The notes below the pieces were generated by a model. It was not told the origin of the DNA. It made no database searches and saw only the letters and a list, made by a program, of their open reading frames with translations. A program made the position numbers and the translations under genes. Below are positions 8,372-17,490 of a DNA stretch of 64,000 nt, one piece after another. How positions within the stretch are numbered: the first letter of the stretch is position 1; every line of letters starts with the position of its first letter. The stretch comes from Variovorax paradoxus (lineage in GTDB: Bacteria; Pseudomonadota; Gammaproteobacteria; Burkholderiales; Burkholderiaceae_C), in assembly GCA_016806145.1 (NCBI GenBank), contig CP063166.1:4588001-4652000 (forward strand). The letters run 5' to 3'.

Positions 8372-9628
8372 ATGCCCGGTTTCAGGAATTTCTTGCGCTC
8401 AGGCCACGGCCCGACACTGTTCGCGGCCTTCCTGTATTTCTCGTTCTCCTGCTGCATCTGGGTGCTCAACGGCGCCATGGCGCCCTTCATCGGCGAGAGC
8501 TTCGACCTCTCGCCGGCGCAGAAGGGGCTGATGCTCTCGGTGCCGATCATCGCGGGCGCGCTCATGCGCTTCCCGCTCGGCATCCTGTCGCAGTACATCG
8601 GCCGCAAGAAGGCCACGCTGGTCGAGATGGCGCTGATCGCGGTGGCAATGCTGTTCGGCTTCTTCTTCGTGCGCAGCTTCAACGACCTGCTGGCCATGGG
8701 CGTGCTGCTGGGCATCGCTGGCGCGAGCTTCGGCGTGGCGCTGTCGCTCGGCTCGGGCTGGTTCCCGCCGCAGCACAAGGGCCTGGCGATGGGCCTGGTG
8801 GGCGCGGGCAACGTGGGCACCGCGGTGTCGGTGCTGATCGCGCCGCCGCTCGCGCAGTGGCTGGGCTGGCAGGCGGTGTACGGCGTGGCCGCGGGCGCGA
8901 TCCTGATCCCGATGGTGGTGATGGTGGTGTTCGCCAAGGAACCGCCCGACGTGAACGCGCATTCGAGCTTCCGCGAGCACATCGCCTGCCTGTTCGAGAA
9001 GGACGGCTGGGTGTTCAGCCTGATCTACGGCGTGACCTTCGGCGGCTTCATCGGCCTCACGACCTTCCTGCCCTCCTACTACTACGACCAGTTCGGCGTC
9101 AGCAAGGTGCAGGCGGGCCAGCTCACCATGCTCGCGGCCTTCATGGGCGCGGCGGTGCGCATCGCCGGCGGCTGGATCTCCGACCGCTGGGGCGGCGTGA
9201 ACACGCTGACGGTGGTGCTGCTGGTGGTGGCCGTGGCGCTGGCGCTCGTGGGGCTGGCTTCGGGCTCGCTGGTGCTCACCACCCTGCTGCTGATCGTCTG
9301 CTTCGCGGCGCTGGGCGCGGGCAACGGCGCGCTGTTCCAGCTGGTGCCGCTGCGCTGGCCGCTGAGCACCGCGGTGGCCGGCTCGATGATCGGCGAGATC
9401 GGCGCCCTGGGCGGCGGGCTGGTGCCCAACGCCATGGGCCTGTCGAAGCAGTACCTGGGCAGCTACCTCTGGGGCTTCGTCTTCTTCGCGGCGCTGTCGC
9501 TCGTGATGCTGGGCGTGATGCGCGTGATGCAGATCCGCTGGACCCGCACCTGGGCCGAGAAGGGGGGCCGGGCGCGCGTGGCGCCGGCACCGGCACCGGC
9601 GGCCGCCTCGCACCGGAGGACCGCGTGA
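8372..9628 (+). CDS. nitrate/nitrite transporter, MFS NNP family (NarK/NasA type)
   Basis: The 418-residue inner-membrane carrier should import nitrate for assimilation, in parallel with NrtABC. It has about 12 hydrophobic segments. The family motifs are visible: GLVGAGNVGTAVSVL in the middle of the N-half, where NNP proteins carry their glycine-rich nitrate signature, and GAGNGALFQLVPLRWP in the C-half. The arginine in ALMRFPLGILSQYIGR fits the substrate arginine of TM2. It is divergent from the ANTAR gene and convergent with the phosphatase-kinase gene, so it is a single-gene unit. No good ribosome-binding site precedes the ATG. Confidence 0.9.
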   Translation: MPGFRNFLRSGHGPTLFAAFLYFSFSCCIWVLNGAMAPFIGESFDLSPAQKGLMLSVPIIAGALMRFPLGILSQYIGRKKATLVEMALIAVAMLFGFFFVRSFNDLLAMGVLLGIAGASFGVALSLGSGWFPPQHKGLAMGLVGAGNVGTAVSVLIAPPLAQWLGWQAVYGVAAGAILIPMVVMVVFAKEPPDVNAHSSFREHIACLFEKDGWVFSLIYGVTFGGFIGLTTFLPSYYYDQFGVSKVQAGQLTMLAAFMGAAVRIAGGWISDRWGGVNTLTVVLLVVAVALALVGLASGSLVLTTLLLIVCFAALGAGNGALFQLVPLRWPLSTAVAGSMIGEIGALGGGLVPNAMGLSKQYLGSYLWGFVFFAALSLVMLGVMRVMQIRWTRTWAEKGGRARVAPAPAPAAASHRRTA

Positions 9629-9637
9629 ACACCCCCT

Positions 9638-9708
9638 CCGTTCGCCCTGAGCCTGTCGAAGGGCTGTACCCACGGCGCGCACGGCTTCGACAAGCTCAGC
9701 CCGAACGG
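9638..9708. repeat. imperfect inverted repeat, REP-like
   Basis: CCGTTCGCCCTGAGCCTGTC (9638-9657) is answered by GACAAGCTCAGCCCGAACGG (9689-9708), about 85 percent complementary. The sequence type is familiar as a dispersed intergenic repeat in Comamonadaceae. It lies between convergent genes and may act as a transcription stop in both directions. Confidence 0.7.
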
Positions 9709-9720
9709 GGATGGCGACTC

Positions 9721-11439
9721 TCAGCGTGGCAGGAACAGCAGCCACACCACCAGCAGCAGGTTGAACAGCACCGACACGCCGAGCGCGAGCTGGTAAAGCG
9801 CCAGCGGATCGCGGCGGATCAGCGGCGTGGCGACGGGCGCGCCCACCGGGCGCGAGGCGCCGCGCTCGAGCGCGAGCAGCAGCTCCTCGGCGGTCTCGAA
9901 GCGTTCGCGCGGATCGCGCGCCACGGCCTTGCGCACCAGGTGGTCGAGCCAGATCGGCACGTCGGGCCGCAGGCGCGACAGCGCCACCGGGTCGCGCCGG
10001 TAGCGCCCCACCTGGTAGGGCTCGATCTCGCCGTAGGGCAGGTGGCCGGTGAGCCACTGGTAGAGGGTCACGCCGAGCGCGAACAGGTCGCTGCCGGCGT
10101 CGGCCGTGCCGCCCTCCTCCCACTGTTCGGGGTTGATGTAGCTCGGCGTGCCGGCATGCAGCTCGCGCTGCGCCGCGCTCTCGCGGCCCGACAGCGCCAC
10201 GCCCAGGTCGAGGATGCGCCAGCGCCCGTCGTCGCCGCGGTGCAGGTTGCCGGGCTTGATGTCGCGGTGCACCACGCCCTGGCGGTGCAGCCGGCCGAGC
10301 GCGCGGCTCCATGCGATGGCGGCCGCCACCACCTCGGCCACGGCACCGCGCGGATCGGCCTTGCGCAGCTGCTCGAGCGTGCGGCCGCCATGCCAGTCGA
10401 ACACGATGTAGAGCGCGCTGGCATCGGCCGCGCGCTCGTGCGCCCGCACGAAGCCGTCGCCGCCCACGCGCAGCCCGAGCCAGGCCTCGTGCGCGAGCAT
10501 CGCGCGCTCCTGCGGATCGCCGGCGCGCGCGGGATGCAGGGTCTTGAGCGCGACCAACGCGCGCGTGACGGGATCGCGCGCCTGGTAGAGCAGGTGCACG
10601 CCGGTGTCGGCCACCAGCGCGGTCACCACGTAGCCGTCGAGCGCTTCGCCCACCTTGAGCGCGGGCGGCGGTGCGAGCCGGCGGCCATCGCCGAGCTCGT
10701 CGTCGAGCCGGCGCGCGTCGAGCCCCAGCACGCGGATCACCAGCGCGGTCGCGTTGTCGCGCGTGCCGGCATCGAGCGCCGCGTTCACCAGCGCCTCGCT
10801 CGCGGCCTCGGCGTCGCCCTGCAGCGCCAGCGCGGCCAGTCGCCGCGCGTCGAGCACGCCATGCACGCCGTCGGAACTCAGCACGAAGCAGTCGCCCACG
10901 CGCAGGTCGCCCTGCAGGTAGTCGACGCGCACCTGGTCGTCGAGGCCGATGGCGCGCGTGAGCCGGCTGCGCAGGTCGGGATGGTCGAAGGCATGGTCCT
11001 GCGTCAGCGGCACGGCGGCGGCCTCGCCGGCGCGCACGCGCCAGGCGCGCGTGTCGCCCACGTGGGCCAGCGTGTAGCCCTGGCCGTGCAGCACCAGCGC
11101 GGTCAGCGTGGTGAGGGCGGCGCCGCCCTCCTCGCTCTTCTTGCCCTGGCGCCGGCGATTGTGGTCGGCCAGCCAGCCGTTCTGCGCACCGATCAGGCGG
11201 TCGAGCGCGGCGGTCGGCTCCCAGGTCGCGGGCGTGGCGAAATAGTCGGCCAGCAGGCCCATCACCGTGGTCTGCGCCGCCTCGCGGCCGCGCCCGCCGG
11301 CCGAAACGCCGTCGGCAATGGCCGCGATCAGCCCGCGCGCCTCGTCGCCCGGCGGGGCATGCACCGCGCCGGCGAAGTCCTCGTTGGCCTCGCGCGGGCC
11401 GCGTTGGCTGCTGTAGCCGATGTCCACCTCGAAGCTCAT
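9721..11439 (-). CDS. PP2C-type phosphatase fused to a Ser/Thr protein kinase
   Basis: The 572-residue protein joins a PP2C phosphatase (1-235: REANEDF, IADGVSAGGRG, HVGDTRAW, SSDGVHG, TRDNAT) to a protein kinase (about 260-515: VALKTL lysine, HRDIKPGN, GSDLFALGVTLYQW) and a C-terminal membrane anchor (about 545-570). The glycine-rich loop is degenerate (VADTGVHLLYQ), and the magnesium-binding DFG is DLG. Proteins of this type occur beside nitrate/nitrite assimilation genes in Pseudomonas and other proteobacteria, but their substrate is not established. Here it lies between the nitrate permease and the nitrate reductase operon. The start at 11439 (MSFEVDIGYSS) opens the PP2C fold. Confidence 0.9.
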   Translation of the reverse strand: MSFEVDIGYSSQRGPREANEDFAGAVHAPPGDEARGLIAAIADGVSAGGRGREAAQTTVMGLLADYFATPATWEPTAALDRLIGAQNGWLADHNRRRQGKKSEEGGAALTTLTALVLHGQGYTLAHVGDTRAWRVRAGEAAAVPLTQDHAFDHPDLRSRLTRAIGLDDQVRVDYLQGDLRVGDCFVLSSDGVHGVLDARRLAALALQGDAEAASEALVNAALDAGTRDNATALVIRVLGLDARRLDDELGDGRRLAPPPALKVGEALDGYVVTALVADTGVHLLYQARDPVTRALVALKTLHPARAGDPQERAMLAHEAWLGLRVGGDGFVRAHERAADASALYIVFDWHGGRTLEQLRKADPRGAVAEVVAAAIAWSRALGRLHRQGVVHRDIKPGNLHRGDDGRWRILDLGVALSGRESAAQRELHAGTPSYINPEQWEEGGTADAGSDLFALGVTLYQWLTGHLPYGEIEPYQVGRYRRDPVALSRLRPDVPIWLDHLVRKAVARDPRERFETAEELLLALERGASRPVGAPVATPLIRRDPLALYQLALGVSVLFNLLLVVWLLFLPR

Positions 11440-11512
11440 GGCGCGATTCTGACCGCGCGCGATGAGCACGCGCTCGCTTGATGTCCCCCAGTTCGCAGAA
11501 AGGCAGGGCCCC

Positions 11513-12784
11513 ATGGAGAAGATGAAACTCGTGCTGATCGGCAACGGCATGGCCGGCGTGCGCACGCTCGAGGAGCTGCTGAAGATCGCGCCCGGCCTCT
11601 ACGACATCACGGTGTTCGGCGCCGAGCCGCATCCCAACTACAACCGCATCATGCTGTCGCCGGTGCTCGCGGGCGAGCAGACGCTCGACGAGATCGTGCT
11701 CAACGGCTGGGACTGGTACCGCGACCACGGCATCGCGGTGCATGCCGGGAAGAAGGTGGTCGAGGTCGACCGCGTGAAGCGCATCGTGCGCGCCGACGAC
11801 GGCACCGAGGCCGCCTACGACCGCCTGCTGGTCTGCACCGGCTCCACCCCCTTCATGCTGCCGGTGCCCGGCAAGGATCTCGAGGGCGTGATCGCCTACC
11901 GCGACATCGCCGACACCGACTGCATGATCGAGACCGCGCGCACGCACCGCCACGCGGTGGTGATCGGCGGCGGCCTCTTGGGCCTGGAGGCCGCCAACGG
12001 CCTGATGCGGCGCGGCATGGAGGTGACGGTGGTGCACGTCATGCCCTGGCTCATGGAACGCCAGCTCGACGAGGCCGCGGCCCGGCTGCTGCAGCAGTCG
12101 CTCGAGGAACGCGGCCTGAAGTTCAGGATGGGCGCGCAGACCCAGGAACTGGTCGGCGGCGAACAGGGCCGCGTCACCGCGATCCGCTTCAAGGACGGCA
12201 GCGAGGTCCCGGCCGACCTGGTCGTGATGGCCGTGGGCATCCGCCCCAACGTCGAGCTGGCCGAACGCATGCGGCTGCACTGCCACCGCGGCATCGTGGT
12301 CACCGACACGCTGCAGACCGTGACCGATGCGCGGATCTACGCGGTCGGCGAATGCGCGGCGCACCGCGGCATCGCCTACGGCCTGGTGGCGCCGCTGTTC
12401 GAGCAGGCCAAGGTGGCGGCCAACCACCTCGCGCAGTTCGGCATCGGCCGCTACCAGGGCTCGCTGACCTCGACCAAGCTCAAGGTCACGGGCATCGACC
12501 TGTTCAGCGCGGGCGAGTTCATGGGCGGCGAAGGCACCGAGGAGATCGTGATGAGCGATCCCTTCGGCGGCGTCTACAAGAAGCTGGTGCTCAAGGACGA
12601 CAAGCTGGTGGGCGCCTGCCTCTACGGCGACACGGTGGACGGCAGCTGGTACTACGAGCTGGTGCGCGAGGGGCGCAGCGTGCAGGAGATCCGCGACCGG
12701 CTGATGTTCGGCGAGGCGGCCACGGGCGATGCCGGTGGCGAGAACGAAGCGATCCCGGCCGGCGAACCGAAGGCGGCCGCATGA
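11513..12784 (+). CDS. nasB: FAD-dependent NAD(P)H oxidoreductase, nitrate reductase partner (NasB/NirB N-terminal type)
   Basis: The 423-residue flavoprotein matches the N-terminal half of NirB/NasB. It has an FAD site (LVLIGNGMAGVRTLEEL), a second nucleotide site for NAD(P)H (HAVVIGGGLLGLEAANGL) and the C-terminal cap. It lacks the BFD-like [2Fe-2S] and the siroheme domains of full NirB. Its stop overlaps nasA by ATGA, so it most likely passes electrons from NAD(P)H to NasA, whose C-terminus carries a BFD-like cluster site. The start at 11513 (MEKMKLVL) is chosen; ATG 11522 is an alternative. The 73-base gap to the divergent kinase gene holds its promoter. Confidence 0.85.
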   Translation: MEKMKLVLIGNGMAGVRTLEELLKIAPGLYDITVFGAEPHPNYNRIMLSPVLAGEQTLDEIVLNGWDWYRDHGIAVHAGKKVVEVDRVKRIVRADDGTEAAYDRLLVCTGSTPFMLPVPGKDLEGVIAYRDIADTDCMIETARTHRHAVVIGGGLLGLEAANGLMRRGMEVTVVHVMPWLMERQLDEAAARLLQQSLEERGLKFRMGAQTQELVGGEQGRVTAIRFKDGSEVPADLVVMAVGIRPNVELAERMRLHCHRGIVVTDTLQTVTDARIYAVGECAAHRGIAYGLVAPLFEQAKVAANHLAQFGIGRYQGSLTSTKLKVTGIDLFSAGEFMGGEGTEEIVMSDPFGGVYKKLVLKDDKLVGACLYGDTVDGSWYYELVREGRSVQEIRDRLMFGEAATGDAGGENEAIPAGEPKAAA

Positions 12785-15558
12785 CCGACACCCGCTCCAC
12801 CTGCCCCTACTGCGGCGTCGGCTGCGGCGTGATCATCGAGTCCGAGGGTGCGCAGATCACCGGCGTGCGCGGCGACCCCGACCATCCGGCCAACTTCGGC
12901 CGCCTGTGCACCAAGGGCTCGACCCTGCACCTGACGGCCAGCGCGCCGATCACGCGCCAGACGCGGCTGCTGCGCCCGATGCAGCGCGCGCGCCGCGGCG
13001 AGGCGCCGCAGCCGCTGGACTGGGACGCGGCGCTCGACCAGGCGGCCAGCCGCTTCGCCGGCATCGTGCAGGCGCACGGCCCCGACGCGGTCGGCTTCTA
13101 CGTCTCGGGCCAGCTGCTGACCGAGGACTACTACGTCTTCAACAAGCTCGCCAAGGGCCTGGTCGGCACCAACAACATCGACACCAACTCGCGCCTGTGC
13201 ATGAGCAGCGCGGTGGCCGGCTACAAGCAGACGCTGGGCGCCGACGCGCCGCCTGCCTGCTACGACGACCTGCGGCATGCGCAGTGCCTGTTCATCGTCG
13301 GCAGCAACACCGCCTGGGCCCATCCGATCCTGTTTCGCCGCATCGAGGACGCGAAGGCCGCCAACCCGGCGCTGAAGATCGTGGTGGCCGACCCGCGCCG
13401 CACCGACACGGTGGAGATCGCCGACCTGTTCCTGCCGCTGCAGCCGGGCACCGACGTGATGCTGTTCAACGGCATGCTGCACCTGATGCTGCGCGAAGGC
13501 TGGATCGCCGCCGACTACATCGCGGCCCACACCAGCGGCTTCGAGGCGCTGAAGGCCACGGTGGGCGACTGCACGCCCGAGACGGTGGCGAGGGTCTGCG
13601 GCCTGTCGACCGAGCAGCTGTTCGAGGCGGCCCGGCTGTTCGCCACCTCGCCGGCCACGCTGAGCCTGTATTGCCAGGGACTCAACCAGTCCTCGAGCGG
13701 CACCGCGAAGAATGCCGCGCTGATCAACCTGCACCTGGCCACGGGCCAGATCGGGCGCGCGGGCGCGGGGCCGTTCTCGCTCACCGGCCAGCCCAATGCG
13801 ATGGGCGGGCGCGAGGTCGGCGGCCTCGCGAACCTGCTGAGCGCGCACCGCGATCTCGCGAACCCCGCGCACCGCGCCGAGGTGGCGGCGCTCTGGGGCG
13901 TGCCCTCGGTGCCCGCGCAGCCCGGCAAGACCGCGGTCGAGATGTTCCAGGCCGCGGCCGACGGCGAGATCCGCGCGCTGTGGATCGCCTGCACCAACCC
14001 GGCCCAGTCCATGCCCGACCAGGCCACGGTGCGCCGCGCGCTCGAGCGCGCCGAGTTCGTGGTGGTGCAGGAAGCCTTCGCCACCACGGCCACCTGCGCC
14101 TATGCCGACCTGCTGCTGCCGGCCACCACCTGGGGCGAGAAGGAAGGCACGGTGACCAACAGCGAACGCCGCATCTCGCGCGTGCGCCCCGCCGTGCCGC
14201 CGGCCGGCGAGGCGCGCCACGACTGGTCGATCGCGGCCGAATTCGCGCGCCGGCTCGAGGCGAGGCTGGGCCGCGTGGCCACGCTGTTCGCTTACGAGAA
14301 CGCCGAGTCGGTCTGGAACGAGCACCGCGAATCGACGCGCGGGCGCGACCTCGACATCACCGGCCTGAGCTGGGCGATGCTCGAGCACGCCGGCCCGCAG
14401 CAATGGCCGCTGCGCGAGGGCGAGACGGCCGGCCGCGCGCGCCTGTACGAAGACGGCGTGTTCCCCACGCCCGACAGCCGCGCGCGCTTCGCCGACACCG
14501 TCTACCGCCCGCTGGCCGAGCCGCGCGAGCCGCGCTGGCCGTTCTCGCTCAACACCGGCCGGCTGCGCGACCAGTGGCACGGCATGAGCCGCACCGGCAA
14601 CGTCGGCCGGCTGTTCGGCCACGTGGCCGAGCCCGCGGTGCAGATGAACCCGCAGGACATGGCGCGGCGCGCGCTGCGCGAGGGCGACCTGGTGCACCTG
14701 AGCTCCAGGCGCGGCTCGATCCTGCTGCCCGCGCGCGCCAGCGAGGAGATCGCGCCCGACCAGGCCTTCGTCGCGATGCACTGGGGCGGCGAGTACCTGG
14801 GCGGCTCGTCCTCCACCGGCACGCCGCTGGCGGGCATCAATGCCGTCACCACGCCGGCGTACTGCCCCATCTCGAAGCAGCCCGAGCTCAAGCACGTGCC
14901 GGTCAAGATCCTCAAGGCCGAGCTGCCCTGGTCGCTGCTGGCCATGGCCTGGCTGCCCGACGACGACGCGCTGGCCGCGCGACGCGCGCTGCAGGCGCTG
15001 ATGGCGGCCTTTCCGTTCGCGGCCTGCGTGCCCTTCTCGGGCGCCGACGGCAGCCGCGGTGGTCTGCTGTTCCGCGCCGCCGCCTACGAGGCGCCCGACG
15101 ACGCCCTGCTCTCGCGCATCGAGGGCCTGTTGGGCCTGCAGGCGCCCGACACCCTGCGCTATGCCGACCGCCGCCGCGGCCAGCGCCGCGCGGCGCGGCT
15201 GGCGCGCCGGGCCGACGGCGCACGGCTCGAAGCCTTCCTTTTGGGCGGCGACACCAGCGCCGAGGCCTGGATCGCCACCGTGCTGCGCGAGGAGCTGCCG
15301 GCGCAGGACTACGGCCGGCTGCTGCTGTCGCCCGGCGCGCGCGCGCCGGTGGCGGTGCAGTCGCGCGGCAAGCCGGTGTGCACCTGCTTCAACGTGACCG
15401 ACCTCGCGATCGAGCGCCAGCTGCGGCGCTGCGACGGCTCGCCCGCGGAACGGCTGGCCGCGCTGCAGGGGGCGCTGAAATGCGGCACCAACTGCGGTTC
15501 GTGCATTCCCGAGCTCAAGCGGCGGGTGCGCTCGACGCCGGTGGAGGCGCTGGCGTGA
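12781..15558 (+). CDS. nasA: assimilatory nitrate reductase catalytic subunit NasA
   Basis: The 925-residue cytoplasmic molybdoenzyme reduces nitrate to nitrite. The N-terminus carries a [4Fe-4S] site (C8, C11, C15 in CPYCGVGCG, and the cysteine of RLCTKGS). The large molybdopterin-bisMGD domain contains NTNIDTNSRLCMSS, where the cysteine is the probable Mo ligand, and the C-terminal MopB dinucleotide domain begins near LNTGRLRDQWHGMSRTG. A BFD-like [2Fe-2S] domain closes the protein (C867, C869, C901, C905, C908), as in Klebsiella NasA. Overlap with nasB supports an NAD(P)H-dependent complex. There is no signal peptide, as expected for assimilation. Confidence 0.96.
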   Translation: MTDTRSTCPYCGVGCGVIIESEGAQITGVRGDPDHPANFGRLCTKGSTLHLTASAPITRQTRLLRPMQRARRGEAPQPLDWDAALDQAASRFAGIVQAHGPDAVGFYVSGQLLTEDYYVFNKLAKGLVGTNNIDTNSRLCMSSAVAGYKQTLGADAPPACYDDLRHAQCLFIVGSNTAWAHPILFRRIEDAKAANPALKIVVADPRRTDTVEIADLFLPLQPGTDVMLFNGMLHLMLREGWIAADYIAAHTSGFEALKATVGDCTPETVARVCGLSTEQLFEAARLFATSPATLSLYCQGLNQSSSGTAKNAALINLHLATGQIGRAGAGPFSLTGQPNAMGGREVGGLANLLSAHRDLANPAHRAEVAALWGVPSVPAQPGKTAVEMFQAAADGEIRALWIACTNPAQSMPDQATVRRALERAEFVVVQEAFATTATCAYADLLLPATTWGEKEGTVTNSERRISRVRPAVPPAGEARHDWSIAAEFARRLEARLGRVATLFAYENAESVWNEHRESTRGRDLDITGLSWAMLEHAGPQQWPLREGETAGRARLYEDGVFPTPDSRARFADTVYRPLAEPREPRWPFSLNTGRLRDQWHGMSRTGNVGRLFGHVAEPAVQMNPQDMARRALREGDLVHLSSRRGSILLPARASEEIAPDQAFVAMHWGGEYLGGSSSTGTPLAGINAVTTPAYCPISKQPELKHVPVKILKAELPWSLLAMAWLPDDDALAARRALQALMAAFPFAACVPFSGADGSRGGLLFRAAAYEAPDDALLSRIEGLLGLQAPDTLRYADRRRGQRRAARLARRADGARLEAFLLGGDTSAEAWIATVLREELPAQDYGRLLLSPGARAPVAVQSRGKPVCTCFNVTDLAIERQLRRCDGSPAERLAALQGALKCGTNCGSCIPELKRRVRSTPVEALA

Positions 15559-15572
15559 GCCGCGCCCTGCCT

Positions 15573-15690
15573 TGCTCCTTCCCCCGCTGGGGGAAGGCCG
15601 GGATGGGGGCTCCGGGCCGTTCCATCGTTACGCACGCATCCATCGCCCGGTGCCCCCACCCCAGCCCTCCCCCCAGCGGGGGAGGGAGCA
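15573..15690. repeat. inverted repeat in the nasA-ybiB gap
   Basis: TGCTCCTTCCCCCGCTGGGG (from 15573) through GATGGGGGC (15610) is mirrored by TGCCCCCACC through GGGGGAGGGAGCA (15651-15690). The arms are about 38-40 bases, imperfect, with a 40-base centre. This is the kind of dispersed intergenic palindrome common in GC-rich beta-proteobacteria. After it, the 9-mer GGCATAAGC occurs twice (15712-15720 and 15734-15742) just ahead of ybiB. Confidence 0.7.
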
Positions 15691-15765
15691 CAAGCCCCCG
15701 CGTCCAGGACAGGCATAAGCGAACTCTCATTCCGGCATAAGCCTTGCGGGACAATCCGCCTACCC

Positions 15766-16671
15766 ATGGGAATCAGCCACTACATCAAGGAAATCGGCCG
15801 GGGCGCGCGCGGCGCCCGGCCGTTGTCGCGCGAACAGGCCTGCGACCTGTTCGGCCAGGTGCTCGACGGCACCGTCACCGACCTCGAGATCGGCGGCTTC
15901 TGCCTCGCGATGCGGATCAAGGGCGAAACGCCCGAGGAGATGGCGGGCTTCCTCGACGCCACGCATGCGAGGCTGGCGCGCTTTCCCGCCAGCGAGCGGG
16001 CCCTGGTCGTGCTGCCCAGCTACAACGGCGCGCGCAAGCTGCCGGTGCTCACGCCGCTGCTGGCGCTGCTGCTGGCGCGCGAGGGGCTGCCGGTGCTGGT
16101 GCACGGCAGCGCCACCGAGACCGCGCGCGTGCTGGCCTCCAACGTGCTCGAGGCGCTGGGCACCGCGCCGCTGGCCGCGGTGCGGCAAATCGCCGCAGGC
16201 GAGGTCGCCTTCGCCGCCACCGAGCTGATGAGCCCGGGCCTCAAGCGGCTGCTCGACGTGCGCCGCGTGGTCGGCCTGCGCAACCCGGGCCACAGCGTGG
16301 TCAAGCTGATGCAGCCCGGCGCCGGCGCCTGCGTGGTGGTCGGCAGCTACACCCATCCCGAATACGCGCGCGTCATGGCCGCCACCTTCGAGCTCACCGG
16401 CATGACGGCGCTGCTGTCGCGCGGCCTCGAGGGAGAGGTGGTGTCGGACCCGCGCCGCACCGCCCAGATCGACGGCTTCGTGCGCGGCGTGCGCACCGAG
16501 CTGCAGGCCCAGCAGCCCGGCACCGACCCCGAGGTGCCCGGCCTGCCGAAGGACATCGACGTCGCGACCACGGCCGACTACACGCGCCGCGTGCTGGCGG
16601 GCGAGCTCCCCGTGCCCGAGGCGATCGCAACGCAGGTCCGGCACATCACGCAACTGGCATCCCACGCATGA
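15766..16671 (+). CDS. ybiB: DNA-binding protein YbiB (TrpD2 family)
   Basis: The 301-residue protein belongs to the anthranilate phosphoribosyltransferase fold, in the TrpD2/YbiB branch, which binds nucleic acid nonspecifically and is linked to the SOS response in E. coli. The N-terminal helical domain (IKEIGRGARGARPLSREQA) is followed by the Rossmann-like domain with LPVLVHGS and GLRNPGHSVVKLMQP. The anthranilate-synthesis catalytic signature is not seen. It overlaps the siroheme gene by ATGA, so the two are coupled, but its role within a nitrate cluster is unclear. Confidence 0.88.
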   Translation: MGISHYIKEIGRGARGARPLSREQACDLFGQVLDGTVTDLEIGGFCLAMRIKGETPEEMAGFLDATHARLARFPASERALVVLPSYNGARKLPVLTPLLALLLAREGLPVLVHGSATETARVLASNVLEALGTAPLAAVRQIAAGEVAFAATELMSPGLKRLLDVRRVVGLRNPGHSVVKLMQPGAGACVVVGSYTHPEYARVMAATFELTGMTALLSRGLEGEVVSDPRRTAQIDGFVRGVRTELQAQQPGTDPEVPGLPKDIDVATTADYTRRVLAGELPVPEAIATQVRHITQLASHA

Positions 16672-17480
16672 CAACCAACGCCCCCACCCCCTCCCTCATC
16701 GCCGGCCGCTGCACGCTGGTGGGCGCCGGCCCGGGCGACCCCGAGCTGCTGACCGTCAAGGCCGTGAAGGCGATCCAGGCCGCCACGGTGCTGCTGGTCG
16801 ACGACCTCGTGAACGACGCCATCGTGCAGGCCTATGCGCGGCCCGATGCGCGCATCGTGCACGTGGGCAAGCGCGGCGGCTGCAAGAGCACGCCGCAGGC
16901 CTTCATCGAGCGGCTGATGATCACCGCGGTGCGCGAGGGCGAGACGGTGGTGCGGCTCAAGGGCGGCGATCCCTTCATCTTCGGCCGCGGCGGCGAGGAG
17001 GTCGAGCACCTGCGCGAGGCCGGCATCGAATGCGCGGTGGTCAACGGCATCACGGCCGGCCTCGCGGCCGTCACCGCGCTGGGCGTGCCGCTCACGCACC
17101 GCGACCATGCACAGGGCGTGGTGTTCGTCACCGGCCATGCCAAGACGGGCGCCGGCGCCGCCGACGACCCGACCGACTGGCGCGCGCTGGCCGCGACCGC
17201 GCACGGCGCGCGGCTCACGCTGGTGATCTACATGGGCGTGTCGGGCGCGGCCCACATCGAGCGCGAGCTGCTGCACGGCCTGCCGGCCAGCACGCCGGTG
17301 GCCGTGATCCAGCATGCGAGCCTGCCGCAGCAACGCCACGTCGCGGCCACGCTGGGCCGGCTGCAGCGCGCCATCGCCGAGGCCGGCCTCGCGAGCCCGG
17401 CGGTGATCGTGGTGGGCGACGTGCTGCGCGGCCTGGCCGCCGCCGGCCTGCCCGCGGACGCGGACCGCTTCGGCACCTGA
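16668..17480 (+). CDS. cobA: uroporphyrinogen-III C-methyltransferase
   Basis: The 270-residue SAM-dependent enzyme methylates uroporphyrinogen III twice to precorrin-2, the first step towards siroheme and cobalamin. The motifs are VGAGPGDPELLTVKA at the N-terminus, VRLKGGDPFIFGRGGEE in the substrate site and the GITAGLAAVTALGVPLTHRD region. It lacks the CysG dehydrogenase/ferrochelatase domain, so another protein must finish siroheme. Siroheme is needed by nitrite reductase, which explains the place next to nasA, although no nitrite reductase lies in this window. Confidence 0.93.
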   Translation: MTTNAPTPSLIAGRCTLVGAGPGDPELLTVKAVKAIQAATVLLVDDLVNDAIVQAYARPDARIVHVGKRGGCKSTPQAFIERLMITAVREGETVVRLKGGDPFIFGRGGEEVEHLREAGIECAVVNGITAGLAAVTALGVPLTHRDHAQGVVFVTGHAKTGAGAADDPTDWRALAATAHGARLTLVIYMGVSGAAHIERELLHGLPASTPVAVIQHASLPQQRHVAATLGRLQRAIAEAGLASPAVIVVGDVLRGLAAAGLPADADRFGT

Positions 17481-17490
17481 TCTCCGCACG

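Noticed and set aside
8399..12427. A minus-strand open frame of about 1,340 codons across the nitrate permease, kinase and nasB
   Set aside because: It runs antisense to three genes with clear domains, has no recognisable motif and consists of low-complexity Arg/Ala/His-rich sequence, as expected from long open shadow frames in GC-rich DNA.
12652..14895. A long minus-strand frame inside nasA
   Set aside because: Antisense to a gene whose metal-site cysteines and cofactor motifs are intact; no own start signals or motifs.
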